Positions 8,254-16,758 are shown, counted from the stretch's first letter. The stretch is DNA of 32,379 bases from Paenibacillus sp. MSJ-34 (GCF_018918005.1 NZ_JAHLPR010000061.1:1-32379); one strand, 5' to 3'. Notes: generated by a model not told the origin, from the sequence alone. Program-made: numbers and translations.

Positions 8254-9335
8254 CCATTGTTCAACGCTCCATGCTGCTGTCCCTTCTGTTTTTACTGGCC
8301 TCTGTCTTGGTCATTTCCATCGGTTTTGTAGCCGTTATCGTCGTTTTGATTGTTCTGATGCAATATTTCCCGGCGCTTCAATTCCTGGATATCAAGGTTT
8401 ATCATATCTTGGTTTTTGTTGGCGTTTTAGGACTCTATGTGTATACGGCCGGTTGGTTGATCGGCAAGCCTTCGCTCGCTGTGGTCGATTGGATGAAGGG
8501 CCTCTCCGCGGGGCAATACGACGTCAATGTTTATTGCAAGCGGTATTCCTTCCTATGGAATAAACAGCGGAAAATCAAACTTCGCTATATCCCTTTCAAA
8601 GATATGATGATTCGTCTTCAGGAATTGACGATGACGCTTGATCGCAACCGTCAAGAGGTTGAGGAAACGAACGGACTGAAGGAACAGTGGATTGCAGGAG
8701 TATCCCATGATGTGAAAACTCCCCTCTCGTACATCAAAGGATACCTTGATGTTATTGGCAGCCCGCAGGTTGAATTAGCCAAGGAGGAAAAGAAGCGGAT
8801 CTTCCGATTACTGTTGCAAAAGGTGCAGGAAATTGAGGGATTGCTCCGAACGTTTCAGTTCAGGCAGGGAAAGCCCAGGGTATTGAAGACAAGAAGCGAT
8901 CTTGTCCGTTTCTTGAGGGAAGTGACGCTCGACGCGGCCAATAATCCTAGATCCGCATCTTACCATTTCAGTTTCGAATCGGAAATCCCCGAACTGCAAT
9001 ATTATTACGATTCCAAGCTTCTCAAAAGAGCGGTTCAAAATGTTCTGATGAATGCCGTACTCCATAACCCGCCCGAAACGGCCATCGCCGTTCAGGTCAA
9101 AAGGGACCGTAACATCCAAATCATAATAACCGACAGCGGTGTGGGCATACCGCCCGCCATCGTTCACCGCCTTTGTCACCGCCACCCGGGCGATGCCCAG
9201 GACTTGGAAGAAGGGATCGGTCTGTTCGTTGTGAAAGACTTGATCGAGGAACATCAGGGAGAACTGGAGATTTGCAGCGTCCCGCAACAAGGAACGACCA
9301 TAACGCTCAAACTTCCGCTTCATGACGTCAGGTAA
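8250..9335 (+). CDS. Sensor histidine kinase of the second peptide module
   Basis: A 361-residue kinase with two strongly hydrophobic segments (about residues 7-38 and 50-72) separated by a short polar stretch, so again almost no extracellular domain. HisKA carries SHDVKTPLSYIKGY with H153; the N-box is NVLMNAVLHNP (N268) and the G1 box DSGVGI (295-300). SHDVKTPL is typical of the LanK/SpaK-like and BcrS-like kinases next to lantibiotic or bacitracin immunity genes. The C-terminus and stop lie inside the first arm of an 11-base-pair hairpin, suggesting expression is separated from the downstream exporter at RNA level. Confidence 0.9.
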   Translation: MTIVQRSMLLSLLFLLASVLVISIGFVAVIVVLIVLMQYFPALQFLDIKVYHILVFVGVLGLYVYTAGWLIGKPSLAVVDWMKGLSAGQYDVNVYCKRYSFLWNKQRKIKLRYIPFKDMMIRLQELTMTLDRNRQEVEETNGLKEQWIAGVSHDVKTPLSYIKGYLDVIGSPQVELAKEEKKRIFRLLLQKVQEIEGLLRTFQFRQGKPRVLKTRSDLVRFLREVTLDAANNPRSASYHFSFESEIPELQYYYDSKLLKRAVQNVLMNAVLHNPPETAIAVQVKRDRNIQIIITDSGVGIPPAIVHRLCHRHPGDAQDLEEGIGLFVVKDLIEEHQGELEICSVPQQGTTITLKLPLHDVR

Positions 9336-9389
9336 TTCGTTTACCTGACGTTTACTTTGTTCGCTTACGCTGTAGGAACAACAGTAAAC
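9325..9389 (+). promoter_or_regulatory. Tandem hairpins between kinase and exporter genes
   Basis: First hairpin: ACGTCAGGTAA (9325-9335, containing the kinase stop codon) pairs perfectly with TTACCTGACGT (9341-9351). Second hairpin: 9350-9362 pairs with 9376-9389 (GAACAACAGTAAAC) with one bulged base and a 13-base loop, ending one base before the GAGGTG ribosome site of the exporter ATPase gene. Neither is followed by a clean T-run. Alternatives are attenuation, an RNA processing site, or DNA operators around an internal promoter. Confidence 0.6.
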
Positions 9390-9405
9390 AGAGGTGAACA
9401 AAAGA

Positions 9406-10137
9406 ATGGCACAGTACGTACTTGAAACGAACTCTTTATGCAAACAATTTGGCGGCCAAATTTCCGTGGACCGGGTGAATCTACAAATCCCCGAAGGCTC
9501 GGTTTACGGATTTCTGGGACCTAACGGAGCCGGAAAATCGACAACGATCAAAATGCTGCTCGGCTTGATCAAGCCTGACGGAGGAAGCATCGCGATTTTT
9601 GGCAAGCCTTTTCCCAAAGCGCGGATTGAAATTTTACAACAGGTCGGATCGCTGGTGGAATCCCCCTCTTATTACGGCCATCTATCCGGATACAAAAATA
9701 TGAAAATCGCAGCCACTCTTCTGGGTGTCCCGGAATCGCACATTGAGGAGGCGCTTGAATTGGTCCGCTTGACGGGCCAAGCCCATAAAGCGGTCCGGAA
9801 GTATTCCCTGGGCATGAAACAAAGGCTCGCCATCGCGATGGCGATCATCCATCGCCCCAAATTATTGATCCTCGACGAGCCTACCAACGGTCTCGACCCT
9901 TCGGGGATACAGGAAATACGCAGCTTGATCGTCGATATGCCGCGAAGGTATGGCATGACCGTATTGGTATCGAGTCATCTGTTATACGAAATCGAACAAG
10001 TCGCAGATCATGTGGGAATCATCCATCAGGGTAAGTTAATCTATCAGGGCACGCTATCCGCTCTAAGGGAGCAAAGCGGGGACCAATCGCTGGAACAAAT
10101 TTTCCTCGGGATGACGGGCATGGGGAGAAGCTTATGA
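9406..10137 (+). CDS. ATPase of a LanF/BcrA-type peptide immunity exporter
   Basis: A 243-residue ATP-binding subunit. Walker A GPNGAGKS is at residues 38-45, signature SLGMKQR at 134-140, Walker B LLILDEP at 153-159, and the switch histidine at 191. The Q-loop position reads VGSLVESPSYY with glutamate (E85) in place of glutamine; this E-loop is characteristic of lantibiotic immunity (LanF) and related BcrA proteins. ATG 9406 is chosen over in-frame GTG 9394 because GAGGTG (9391-9396) is correctly spaced for it. It overlaps the first permease gene by four bases. It should power removal of membrane-inserted peptide antibiotics. Confidence 0.92.
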   Translation: MAQYVLETNSLCKQFGGQISVDRVNLQIPEGSVYGFLGPNGAGKSTTIKMLLGLIKPDGGSIAIFGKPFPKARIEILQQVGSLVESPSYYGHLSGYKNMKIAATLLGVPESHIEEALELVRLTGQAHKAVRKYSLGMKQRLAIAMAIIHRPKLLILDEPTNGLDPSGIQEIRSLIVDMPRRYGMTVLVSSHLLYEIEQVADHVGIIHQGKLIYQGTLSALREQSGDQSLEQIFLGMTGMGRSL

Positions 10138-10835
10138 TCAAGCTGATTCGTACGGAATGGATGAAATTAAGAACGTTCTGTCTTGTTCTGCCGGTCATTG
10201 CAGCGTTTCTCCTATTAGGCGTCACAAGCGGATTTTGGTATATCAATTTTCGCGAGGCGCCCGGCGGCGTATATTCCACGATGTCCGTAATGTACTTTTT
10301 CCTTTCTTTTACCCTTATGCTTAGCGCGACATTACTCTCCAGCGTCATCGCATCAACGGAGCATGAAACGAAAGGATGGAACCGGGCATGTTCGCTGCCC
10401 GTAGGAAAATCAAAAATTTATATAAGCAAATGGATCGTTACTTGCATGCTGCTGCTCGCTGAGGTGCTGGTCATTATAGCGGGAACGTTCGTGCTTTGGA
10501 AACTGATGTTTCATGAACCGGCGCCGCTTGAGATCCTAATTAAACAACCTTTATACTGCTTTTTAGCCGGATTTGCGTTTCTCTCCATTCAAATGTGGTT
10601 ATCCACCGTGTTTGCGAACCAATCGATTGCTATAAGTGCAGGAACCGCCGGTTCCATGGCCAGCCTGTTTCTGGCACGTTCGACGTTTCCTGTCCTTCAA
10701 TACATGCCGTGGACGTACCCTGCATTATCCACTCCGTTAGTTCCGGGCCATTGGCATTGGATCGTTGCCGGCTTAGCCGTCGGCGTCGTTTTGTTGGCCG
10801 CAGGATGTTGGCATTTTACCAGGAAAGATTGGTAG
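10134..10835 (+). CDS. LanE/BcrB-type permease subunit
   Basis: A 233-residue membrane protein with about six hydrophobic segments, the first near residues 14-36, others near 55-75, 98-121, 132-155, 160-180 and 205-225. Length and the opening MIKLIRTEWMKLRTF fit the ABC-2 type permeases of lantibiotic immunity exporters. Its start overlaps the ATPase stop (ATGA) and the second permease begins 11 bases downstream. It would pair with that protein to form the channel. Sequence alone does not tell which permease is E and which is G; the order suggests E first. Confidence 0.88.
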   Translation: MIKLIRTEWMKLRTFCLVLPVIAAFLLLGVTSGFWYINFREAPGGVYSTMSVMYFFLSFTLMLSATLLSSVIASTEHETKGWNRACSLPVGKSKIYISKWIVTCMLLLAEVLVIIAGTFVLWKLMFHEPAPLEILIKQPLYCFLAGFAFLSIQMWLSTVFANQSIAISAGTAGSMASLFLARSTFPVLQYMPWTYPALSTPLVPGHWHWIVAGLAVGVVLLAAGCWHFTRKDW

Positions 10836-10846
10836 GAGGAGTAGCG

Positions 10847-11584
10847 ATGAGAAGACTATTAACCGCAGAATTTGTAAAAATCCAATGGTGGCTTATGATC
10901 GCCCTTATTTTTATAAGCCTCCTTGCAGATGTTTTATTGGCAACCAGCAATTGGGGCATGCTGTCCGCAGTTTATGAACCGAATTGGCCTCATTATCTGA
11001 TGTATATCATCAATCTGCATACGATGTTTTTCTTGCCTTTGTTTTCCGGGACCGCGGCCGGTCTGATCTGCTTGTACGAGCATCGATCGGGGGGCTGGAA
11101 GCAATTGCTTGCAACACCTTACTCCCGTTCCCGCATATATTTGGCCAAATTCGCCGTTTTGCTCTGTATGCTCGCCATCATGCAGTTGTTTTTCATCGCG
11201 GCGGAAGTCGGCAGCGGGATGATTGCCGGCGTTGAAGGCCAAATCGACTGGCTATTCGTGTTGAGCAGCGCCGTGTTGGGCTGGATCGGCATGTTTCCGT
11301 TAGCTGCCATCCAGTTATGGTTTTCGACGAAATACAAAAATTTCGGCATCGCTTTTAGCATCAATGTCGCTTGCGTCTTGTTGAACGTTATCTTCTCCGG
11401 TCTCCATTCCTTGCTGGGGATGTGGTTTCCGTTTATCCTGCCTTTCTATACCATGATGCCGCAGGACACCCCCTTCTCTCCCAGAGTACATGAATGGAGC
11501 TTGTATGCGATGATCGGAATCGGCTTTGTCTTCTATTTCTTCATGGGACAGTACATGTTCCGACAAAAATCGTTGGCAGCTTGA
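10847..11584 (+). CDS. LanG/BcrB-type permease subunit
   Basis: A 245-residue membrane protein with about six hydrophobic segments and the same start pattern as its neighbour (MRRLLTAEFVKIQWW). ATG 10847 is preceded by TAGGAGGA; the frame extends further upstream, but that part lies inside the preceding permease gene. It is the last gene of the exporter operon. The uridine kinase pseudogene faces it with a 43-base gap and no clear terminator. The pairing of two different half-permeases with one ATPase is the LanFEG architecture, unlike the single large permease of the Bce-like module upstream. Confidence 0.88.
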   Translation: MRRLLTAEFVKIQWWLMIALIFISLLADVLLATSNWGMLSAVYEPNWPHYLMYIINLHTMFFLPLFSGTAAGLICLYEHRSGGWKQLLATPYSRSRIYLAKFAVLLCMLAIMQLFFIAAEVGSGMIAGVEGQIDWLFVLSSAVLGWIGMFPLAAIQLWFSTKYKNFGIAFSINVACVLLNVIFSGLHSLLGMWFPFILPFYTMMPQDTPFSPRVHEWSLYAMIGIGFVFYFFMGQYMFRQKSLAA

Positions 11585-11627
11585 ACCTGTGGAGGAAAGC
11601 AGACCGTCCGATTCTCCCGACCAGATC

Positions 11628-12252
11628 TTAACGGGCGGCGCTCGATAAATGTTTTTCGGTCAGGATCGCGAGCATTTGAATGCCGACTTCGTTATGCCCG
11701 CCTTCAGGGATGATGAGGTCGGCGTATTTTTTGGACGGTTCGATGAAGGCATCGTGCATCGGCTTGACGGTCGCGAGGTATTGCTGGTAGATGGAATAAA
11801 TCGAACGGCCCCGCTCCTCCAGGTCCCGCAGCACGCGGCGGAGAATACGGACGTCGGAATCGGTATCCACGAACACTTTAATGTCTAGCAGGTTCCGCAG
11901 CTTTTCGTCATAGAGCACGAACAGTCCTTCAACGATGACGATCTTGTTCGGCAGCAGCTTGATCGTCTTGTCGGCGGACCGGGTATAGGCGGTGAAGTCG
12001 TACACCGGCGCATAGGCGGCTTGTCCGCTTTTCAGAAGGGTGAGATGCTCTACGAGCAACTCGTTGTCGAAGGCGAAGGGGTGGTCGTAATTGGCTTTCA
12101 CGCGTTCCGACATTGTGAGGTGCGATTGATCTTTATAGGTAGTTATCCTGTGAGATGAACGTTACTTTATCCGTTTCGAGCTGTTCAATAACCGAACGGG
12201 CAACCGTGGTTTTACCGGAGCCGGTTCCGCCGGAGATTCCTATAATGAGCAT
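11628..12252 (-). pseudogene. udk: Uridine kinase, interrupted by a single-base insertion
   Basis: Read with one correction, this encodes a 207-residue uridine/cytidine kinase, the normal length, which phosphorylates uridine to UMP in pyrimidine salvage. The N-terminal part starts at ATG 12252 with MLIIGISGGTGSGKTT, the P-loop. It continues to ISQDNY, where one extra base among G12138-G12139 (plus strand) shifts the frame and gives TAA after DNYL. The rest continues in the next frame as YKDQSHLTMSERVKANYDHP to the stop at 11628. An AGGAGGG lies upstream of ATG 12252. The 161-residue downstream frame lacks the P-loop, so neither half would be active. It may be a real mutation or a sequencing or assembly error; intact sequence on both sides suggests it is recent. 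Confidence 0.88.
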
Positions 12253-12575
12253 GGCGATTCATTACCCTCCTACAAATTCCCGTTAACATTCCAGTATTGT
12301 AGCATAGCCCGCATTTTTTTCATCTTGTACTTGGCCGTGGGGAAACCGTTTGTCCGAGGTGATGGATTCTAACGTGACTTCGGCGGCAGGCGAAGCGATT
12401 TCTTCCGCTTGCTTAAACCTAAAGCAATTTGTCCATGATGGAGAAATGGTTGCATGAATCCAAAAATAGTGGAATTTTTCCCAATGACCGTTTCCTTATG
12501 CCCGAAGAACATTGGCTTTATAATAATGTATGCGGTTACAAAAAAACCGAAGCATGAAGAAAAGGGGAGGCAAAT
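12253..12575. other. Intergenic region upstream of the sugar-binding lipoprotein
   Basis: About 320 bases between divergent udk and the lipoprotein gene. A TATAAT at 12519-12524 is a plausible -10 box for the lipoprotein gene, with a weak -35. A minus-strand frame without a start codon is open over about 12295-12420 and ends just before the udk ribosome site; it may be a gene remnant, but I do not recognise it. No riboswitch-like structure was identified. Confidence 0.45.
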
Positions 12576-13988
12576 ATGAAACGTATGAAAGGTATGAAAC
12601 GATTGTTAGTCGGGATCTCTGCAATGCTCGTCATTACGTCCGCTCTCGCGGCGTGTGGCGGAAACTCCAATTCCAATTCGACCTCGGGCTCAGATCCGGC
12701 CCCGTCAACCAACACTGCCGAGGCTCCGCCAAAAGGAGAAGGTTCCAAAATCACTATCAATCTCTGGAGCTTCACGGACGAGATCCCGAACATGACCCAA
12801 AAGTATATGGAAACTCATCCCGACGCGAATGTGGAGTTCAAAACCACGATTATCGCAACCACCGAGGGCGCTTATCAGCCTGCTCTTGACCAGGCCTTGG
12901 CCGCCGGGGGCAAAGATGCCCCGGACCTGTATGCGGCGGAAGCGGCGTTCGTGCTCAAGTATACGCAAGGAGACGCATCCAGCTATGCCGCCAACTATGC
13001 GGACCTGGGCCTTGACGACCAAATGGTTAAGGACGCGGGCATCGCCCAATATTCGGTTGACATCGGCAGCAAAGACGGCCAATTGAAGGCCCTCGGCTAT
13101 CAAGCGACCGGAGGGGCTTTTATCTATCGCCGCTCGATTGCCAAGGATGTTTTTGGAACGGACGACGCGGCCGCAATCAAAAATGAAATTGGGCCAGGCT
13201 GGGACAAATTTTTCGATGCAGCCGCGAAGCTGAAAGCGAAAGGGTACGGCATCGTTTCCGGGGACGGCGATATTTGGCACCCGATCGAAAACAGCTCCGA
13301 CAAGGGTTGGATTGTCGATGGCAAGCTTCATATCGATCCGAAGCGCGAAGAGTTTCTTGATCTCTCCAAGAAGCTGAAAGACAATGGCTATCACAACGAT
13401 ACCCAAGACTGGACGGAAGCATGGTACGCCGATATGTCCGGCTCCGGCGCCCAACCGATCTTCGGTTTCTTCGGTCCCGCCTGGCTTATCAACTACGTGA
13501 TGAACGGCCAAGTGAAAGACACGAATGGCGACTGGGCTGTTTCCGAACCGCCGACAGGCTTCTTCTGGGGAGGCACCTGGCTGCTGGCCAACAAGGATGT
13601 AACCAAGGACGACGCCAAGAAACAGGCCGTTGCGGATTTTATCAAATGGGTGACGCTTGATACCTCCGAAACGGGACTCCAGTATTACTGGGCTAACGGC
13701 ACAATGAAGGAAGGCGAGCAAGGCACGAAGGACAGCGTTGCATCCTCCGTCGTCATGGCGAAGTCCAACGGCGAAGTTCCGCTGCTCGGCGGGCAGAACA
13801 TGTTCGACGTGTTCGTTCCGGCTAACGCCAACGCTTCCGGCAAGAACTTGACCCAGTACGACGAAACGATTAACAGGTTATGGCGCGATCAAGTACGCGA
13901 ATACACCGCGGGCAACAAGACACGAGACGAAACGATCGCCACCTTCAAGCAGCAGGTCAAAGACCAGCTTGGCATCGATAGCGAATAA
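12576..13988 (+). CDS. Sugar ABC transporter substrate-binding lipoprotein, CUT1 type
   Basis: A 470-residue extracellular solute-binding protein of family 1. The signal peptide MKRMKGMKRLLVGISAMLVITSALAAC ends in lipobox LAAC with C27 as the lipidated residue. A Ser/Asn/Thr-rich linker follows, then a binding domain starting KITINLWSF, a usual first strand for this family. AGGGGAGG precedes ATG 12576. Two permease genes follow, separated by a stem-loop that may keep lipoprotein mRNA levels higher than those of the permeases. The substrate is probably an oligosaccharide, but there is no glycosidase, regulator or ATPase in the cluster to identify it. Confidence 0.92.
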   Translation: MKRMKGMKRLLVGISAMLVITSALAACGGNSNSNSTSGSDPAPSTNTAEAPPKGEGSKITINLWSFTDEIPNMTQKYMETHPDANVEFKTTIIATTEGAYQPALDQALAAGGKDAPDLYAAEAAFVLKYTQGDASSYAANYADLGLDDQMVKDAGIAQYSVDIGSKDGQLKALGYQATGGAFIYRRSIAKDVFGTDDAAAIKNEIGPGWDKFFDAAAKLKAKGYGIVSGDGDIWHPIENSSDKGWIVDGKLHIDPKREEFLDLSKKLKDNGYHNDTQDWTEAWYADMSGSGAQPIFGFFGPAWLINYVMNGQVKDTNGDWAVSEPPTGFFWGGTWLLANKDVTKDDAKKQAVADFIKWVTLDTSETGLQYYWANGTMKEGEQGTKDSVASSVVMAKSNGEVPLLGGQNMFDVFVPANANASGKNLTQYDETINRLWRDQVREYTAGNKTRDETIATFKQQVKDQLGIDSE

Positions 13989-13997
13989 GAAGGAGTA

Positions 13998-14025
13998 GAA
14001 GGGGCGGGGGAGATCCCGCCCCTTC
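13998..14025 (+). promoter_or_regulatory. Intercistronic stem-loop after the lipoprotein gene
   Basis: GAAGGGGCGGG (13998-14008) pairs perfectly with CCCGCCCCTTC (14015-14025), a very GC-rich 11-base-pair stem with a 6-base loop. No T-run follows, so it is unlikely to be a simple terminator. A stabilising stem-loop between binding-protein and permease genes is a known way to give excess binding protein. Confidence 0.7.
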
Positions 14026-14048
14026 ATATCAATGAACGAGGTGAGAGC

Positions 14049-15020
14049 ATGCGCCGCAAAGGTGTGAATTACTCGAAATACGGCTATATCTTTACCTTTC
14101 CGTTTGTCCTGGCATTTCTGATTTTCTCGCTGTATCCCATTTTGTTCACCGCAGTCATCGGGTTCACCGATATGCAGGGATTAATACCCAAACCGATTCA
14201 TATTTTGGATGATCCTTTTCAAAACTTCAAAGATCTCTTCTTTGATAACGCCTCGTTCAGGAAGTCTTTGTTTAACACGGGATTGCTGTGGATTGTCAAC
14301 TTCATTCCCCAGATCGTTCTCGCGCTCTTGCTCACGGCATGGTTCACGAACAAGCGCCTCAACATAAAGGGACAAGGCGCGTTCAAAGTTCTGCTATATA
14401 TGCCGAATATTATCACTGCGAGCACGATCGCCGTCCTTTTCAGCACGATGTTTGCCTATCCGATGGGTCCCATAAACAGTTTGTTTCAACTGATGGGATG
14501 GTCCGACGCTCCGATTTACTTTCTTCAGGATAAGACGACAGCCCGAGGAATTGTGGCGTTCATTCAATTCTGGATGTGGTACGGCAATACCATGATCATC
14601 CTTATCGCAGGCGTTATGGGCATCAACCCCGCTCTCTTCGAGTCCGCGGCGATTGACGGTGCAAACGGCTTTCAAATCTTCTTCCGCATCACGCTGCCGA
14701 GTCTCCGTACGATTTTGCTCTTCACGCTGATTACATCGATGGTCGGCGGCTTGACCATGTTCGATATTCCGCAACTGTTCCTTCTGGGAGGACCGGACGA
14801 CTCCACGCTTACCACGTCCATGTTCATCTATGGGCAAGCGTTCAGGGGCAGTTATTTGTACAATCGCGCTGCAGCGGCGAGCATGATCCTGTTCCTGATC
14901 GCGGCGGTATTGTCCGCATTGCTGTTCTACGTGATGCGCGACCGCGATGCGGCAAGATTGAAAAAAGCGGAAAAGAAGTATAGAAAGTCGATCCAAGCAG
15001 CAGTCAAGAGGGAGGTGTAA
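14049..15020 (+). CDS. Sugar ABC transporter permease, first (MalF-like) subunit
   Basis: A 323-residue inner-membrane permease with about six helices. The first is near residues 11-35, and the cytoplasmic EAA loop is at about 198-219 (ESAAIDGANGFQIFFRITLP), which docks the ATPase. Length is normal for the first permease of a CUT1 system. GAGGTGAGAGC precedes ATG 14049. The second permease starts four bases after its stop, so translation is probably coupled. The ATPase must come from elsewhere, most likely a shared MsmX/UgpC-type ATPase; this is inferred from known Firmicutes systems. Confidence 0.92.
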   Translation: MRRKGVNYSKYGYIFTFPFVLAFLIFSLYPILFTAVIGFTDMQGLIPKPIHILDDPFQNFKDLFFDNASFRKSLFNTGLLWIVNFIPQIVLALLLTAWFTNKRLNIKGQGAFKVLLYMPNIITASTIAVLFSTMFAYPMGPINSLFQLMGWSDAPIYFLQDKTTARGIVAFIQFWMWYGNTMIILIAGVMGINPALFESAAIDGANGFQIFFRITLPSLRTILLFTLITSMVGGLTMFDIPQLFLLGGPDDSTLTTSMFIYGQAFRGSYLYNRAAAASMILFLIAAVLSALLFYVMRDRDAARLKKAEKKYRKSIQAAVKREV

Positions 15021-15023
15021 TAC

Positions 15024-15878
15024 ATGGAAAAAATTCAGAAAAGCGGAGCCGTCAACCTAAAGATAAACAGGACGATTGTCTATATCGTTTGTATCTCATT
15101 GTCGCTCCTCAGCATCCTTCCGTTCTGGATCATGTTCGTCAACGCCACGCGATCTACGGCGGAAATCCAAAGCGGTCTCTCGCTGCTTCCTTCGACCCAC
15201 TTTATGAACAACCTGCAAGTGCTGCTCGAGAAGAGCTTCGATCCCATTCAAGGGTTCCTGAATTCGTTTATGATCTCCGGTTCGGCAACCATCTTAACGG
15301 TCTACTTCTCGTCGTTGGCGGCCTATGGGCTTGTGACCTATAACTGGAAGCTGCGCAGCCCATTCTTTACCTTCATCATGTGCGTGATGATGATTCCTTC
15401 CCAGGCAAGCGCAATCGGATTTTATCAGTTCATGTATAAATTACATTGGACCAACAGCTTTCTCCCGCTCATTCTGCCTGCGATTGCCGCGCCGGCGGTA
15501 GTGTTCTTCATGCGCCAATACCTGCTCGCAACGCTGTCGTTAGAGATCGTGGAAGCAGCGCGCGTAGACGGGTCCGGTGAATTCCAAACATTCAACCGGA
15601 TCATCCTGCCGCTGATGACGCCCGCAGTGGCGACGCAGGCCATCTTTGCCTTCGTTGCGAACTGGAACAACCTGTTCATGCCGCTGATTTTGCTGACACA
15701 AAAGGAAAAATATACGATGCCGATCATGGTTAGCTTGCTGCGAGGCGATATTTACAGGACAGAGTTTGGCTCGATCTATTTGGGGCTGTCCTTGACAGCC
15801 TTGCCGCTGTTCGCGGTTTATTTCCTGTTATCCCGGTATATTATCGCCGGCGTAGCGCTTGGAGGCGTGAAAGAATAA
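15024..15878 (+). CDS. Sugar ABC transporter permease, second (MalG-like) subunit
   Basis: A 284-residue permease with about six helices and the EAA motif at about 176-198 (EIVEAARVDGSGEFQTFNRI, then ILPL). GGGAGGTG lies just upstream of ATG 15024. It forms the channel with the preceding permease. The cluster ends here; about 110 bases follow before the promoter of the ArsR-type gene, with no convincing terminator. No sugar-processing enzyme or regulator belongs to the cluster within this window. Confidence 0.92.
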   Translation: MEKIQKSGAVNLKINRTIVYIVCISLSLLSILPFWIMFVNATRSTAEIQSGLSLLPSTHFMNNLQVLLEKSFDPIQGFLNSFMISGSATILTVYFSSLAAYGLVTYNWKLRSPFFTFIMCVMMIPSQASAIGFYQFMYKLHWTNSFLPLILPAIAAPAVVFFMRQYLLATLSLEIVEAARVDGSGEFQTFNRIILPLMTPAVATQAIFAFVANWNNLFMPLILLTQKEKYTMPIMVSLLRGDIYRTEFGSIYLGLSLTALPLFAVYFLLSRYIIAGVALGGVKE

Positions 15879-15987
15879 CCGTCAAGCCGGCTTCATAAGA
15901 AGAAGAGCGGGACTGCGGGAACGTATCCATGCCGATACAGGACGATCTCCGGCCCGTTCGATATGCAGGCAATTTGTAGGGCTTTCC

Positions 15988-16017
15988 ATGACACTTCGGC
16001 CGCCATCGAATTATAAT
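15988..16017 (+). promoter_or_regulatory. Promoter of the ArsR-type gene
   Basis: ATGACA (15988-15993, five of six matching TTGACA) and TATAAT (16012-16017) are separated by 18 bases, predicting transcription from about 16024. This rules out the in-frame ATG at 15988 and supports ATG 16072. Confidence 0.6.
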
Positions 16018-16071
16018 TGTGGTACGATATTCAATAGACGATTCATGTCACAACGTTCAGGAGGGGACAAG

Positions 16072-16758
16072 ATGGCGGCAATACCGAATGTTATAGAAGT
16101 GGCGGCGCTCGTCGGCGAACCTTCGCGCGTCGCGATGATGCTGGAATTGTTAGGCGGCAAAGCCCTTCCGGCCAGCGAGCTGGCGCGCGCCGCGCGCATT
16201 GCGCCGCAAACGGCAAGTTCGCATCTGGCAAAATTGGTCGAGGGCGGCTTGCTCGTCGTGGAAATGAGCGGCCGACACCGCTATTATCGGTTGGCCGGAC
16301 CCGATGTCGCATACGCGCTTGAAGCGCTTAGCGCCATCGCACCACAAAAGCCGATTCGATCGCTCAAGGAATACGACCAGTCAAAAGTGTTGCGGTATGC
16401 CCGCACTTGCTACGACCATATCGCGGGAGAAGTGGGCGTAGGACTGACCGATCGGCTGCTTGCGCTCGGAATGATCGAACGTTCCGGCCGAGACTTTGTC
16501 GTCACCAAACAGGGGGATGACCGCTTTAAGCGCTTCGGCATCGATGTAGAGAATGTACAAAAAGGGCGGCGCCATTTTGCCCGACAGTGTCTGGATTGGA
16601 GCGAGAGGCGGCATCATATCGCCGGCAGTCTTGGTGCCGCGATTACCAACAGATTGTTTGAACTCGAATGGATTGCGCGTATTCCCGGCGGGCGTGCAGT
16701 ACGAGTAACGGACGAAGGTATTAAAGGCTTGGCTGACGAGTTCGGCCTGATACTTTGA
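16072..16758 (+). CDS. ArsR/SmtB family transcriptional regulator
   Basis: A 228-residue regulator with an N-terminal winged helix (about residues 8-75: LPASELARAARIAPQTASSH, then LAKLVEGGLL and the wing GRHRYYRL). A C-terminal half of about 130 residues makes it twice the size of classic metal-sensing ArsR proteins. That half holds two histidine/cysteine-containing stretches, ARTCYDHIAGEVG and RQCLDWSERRHHIAGSLG, which look like an internal duplication; the effector is unknown. ATG 16072 follows AGGAGGGG. The flavin-reductase-like gene starts 93 bases downstream under its own -10 box, near two palindromes this protein may bind. Confidence 0.87.
   Translation: MAAIPNVIEVAALVGEPSRVAMMLELLGGKALPASELARAARIAPQTASSHLAKLVEGGLLVVEMSGRHRYYRLAGPDVAYALEALSAIAPQKPIRSLKEYDQSKVLRYARTCYDHIAGEVGVGLTDRLLALGMIERSGRDFVVTKQGDDRFKRFGIDVENVQKGRRHFARQCLDWSERRHHIAGSLGAAITNRLFELEWIARIPGGRAVRVTDEGIKGLADEFGLIL

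Noticed and set aside
12705-13721. 338-codon minus-strand frame
   Set aside because: It is antisense to the well-supported sugar-binding lipoprotein gene, with no ribosome site and no recognisable motif.
14394-14996. 200-codon minus-strand frame
   Set aside because: Antisense shadow of the first sugar permease gene; composition is dominated by polar residues from reverse reading of membrane-helix codons.
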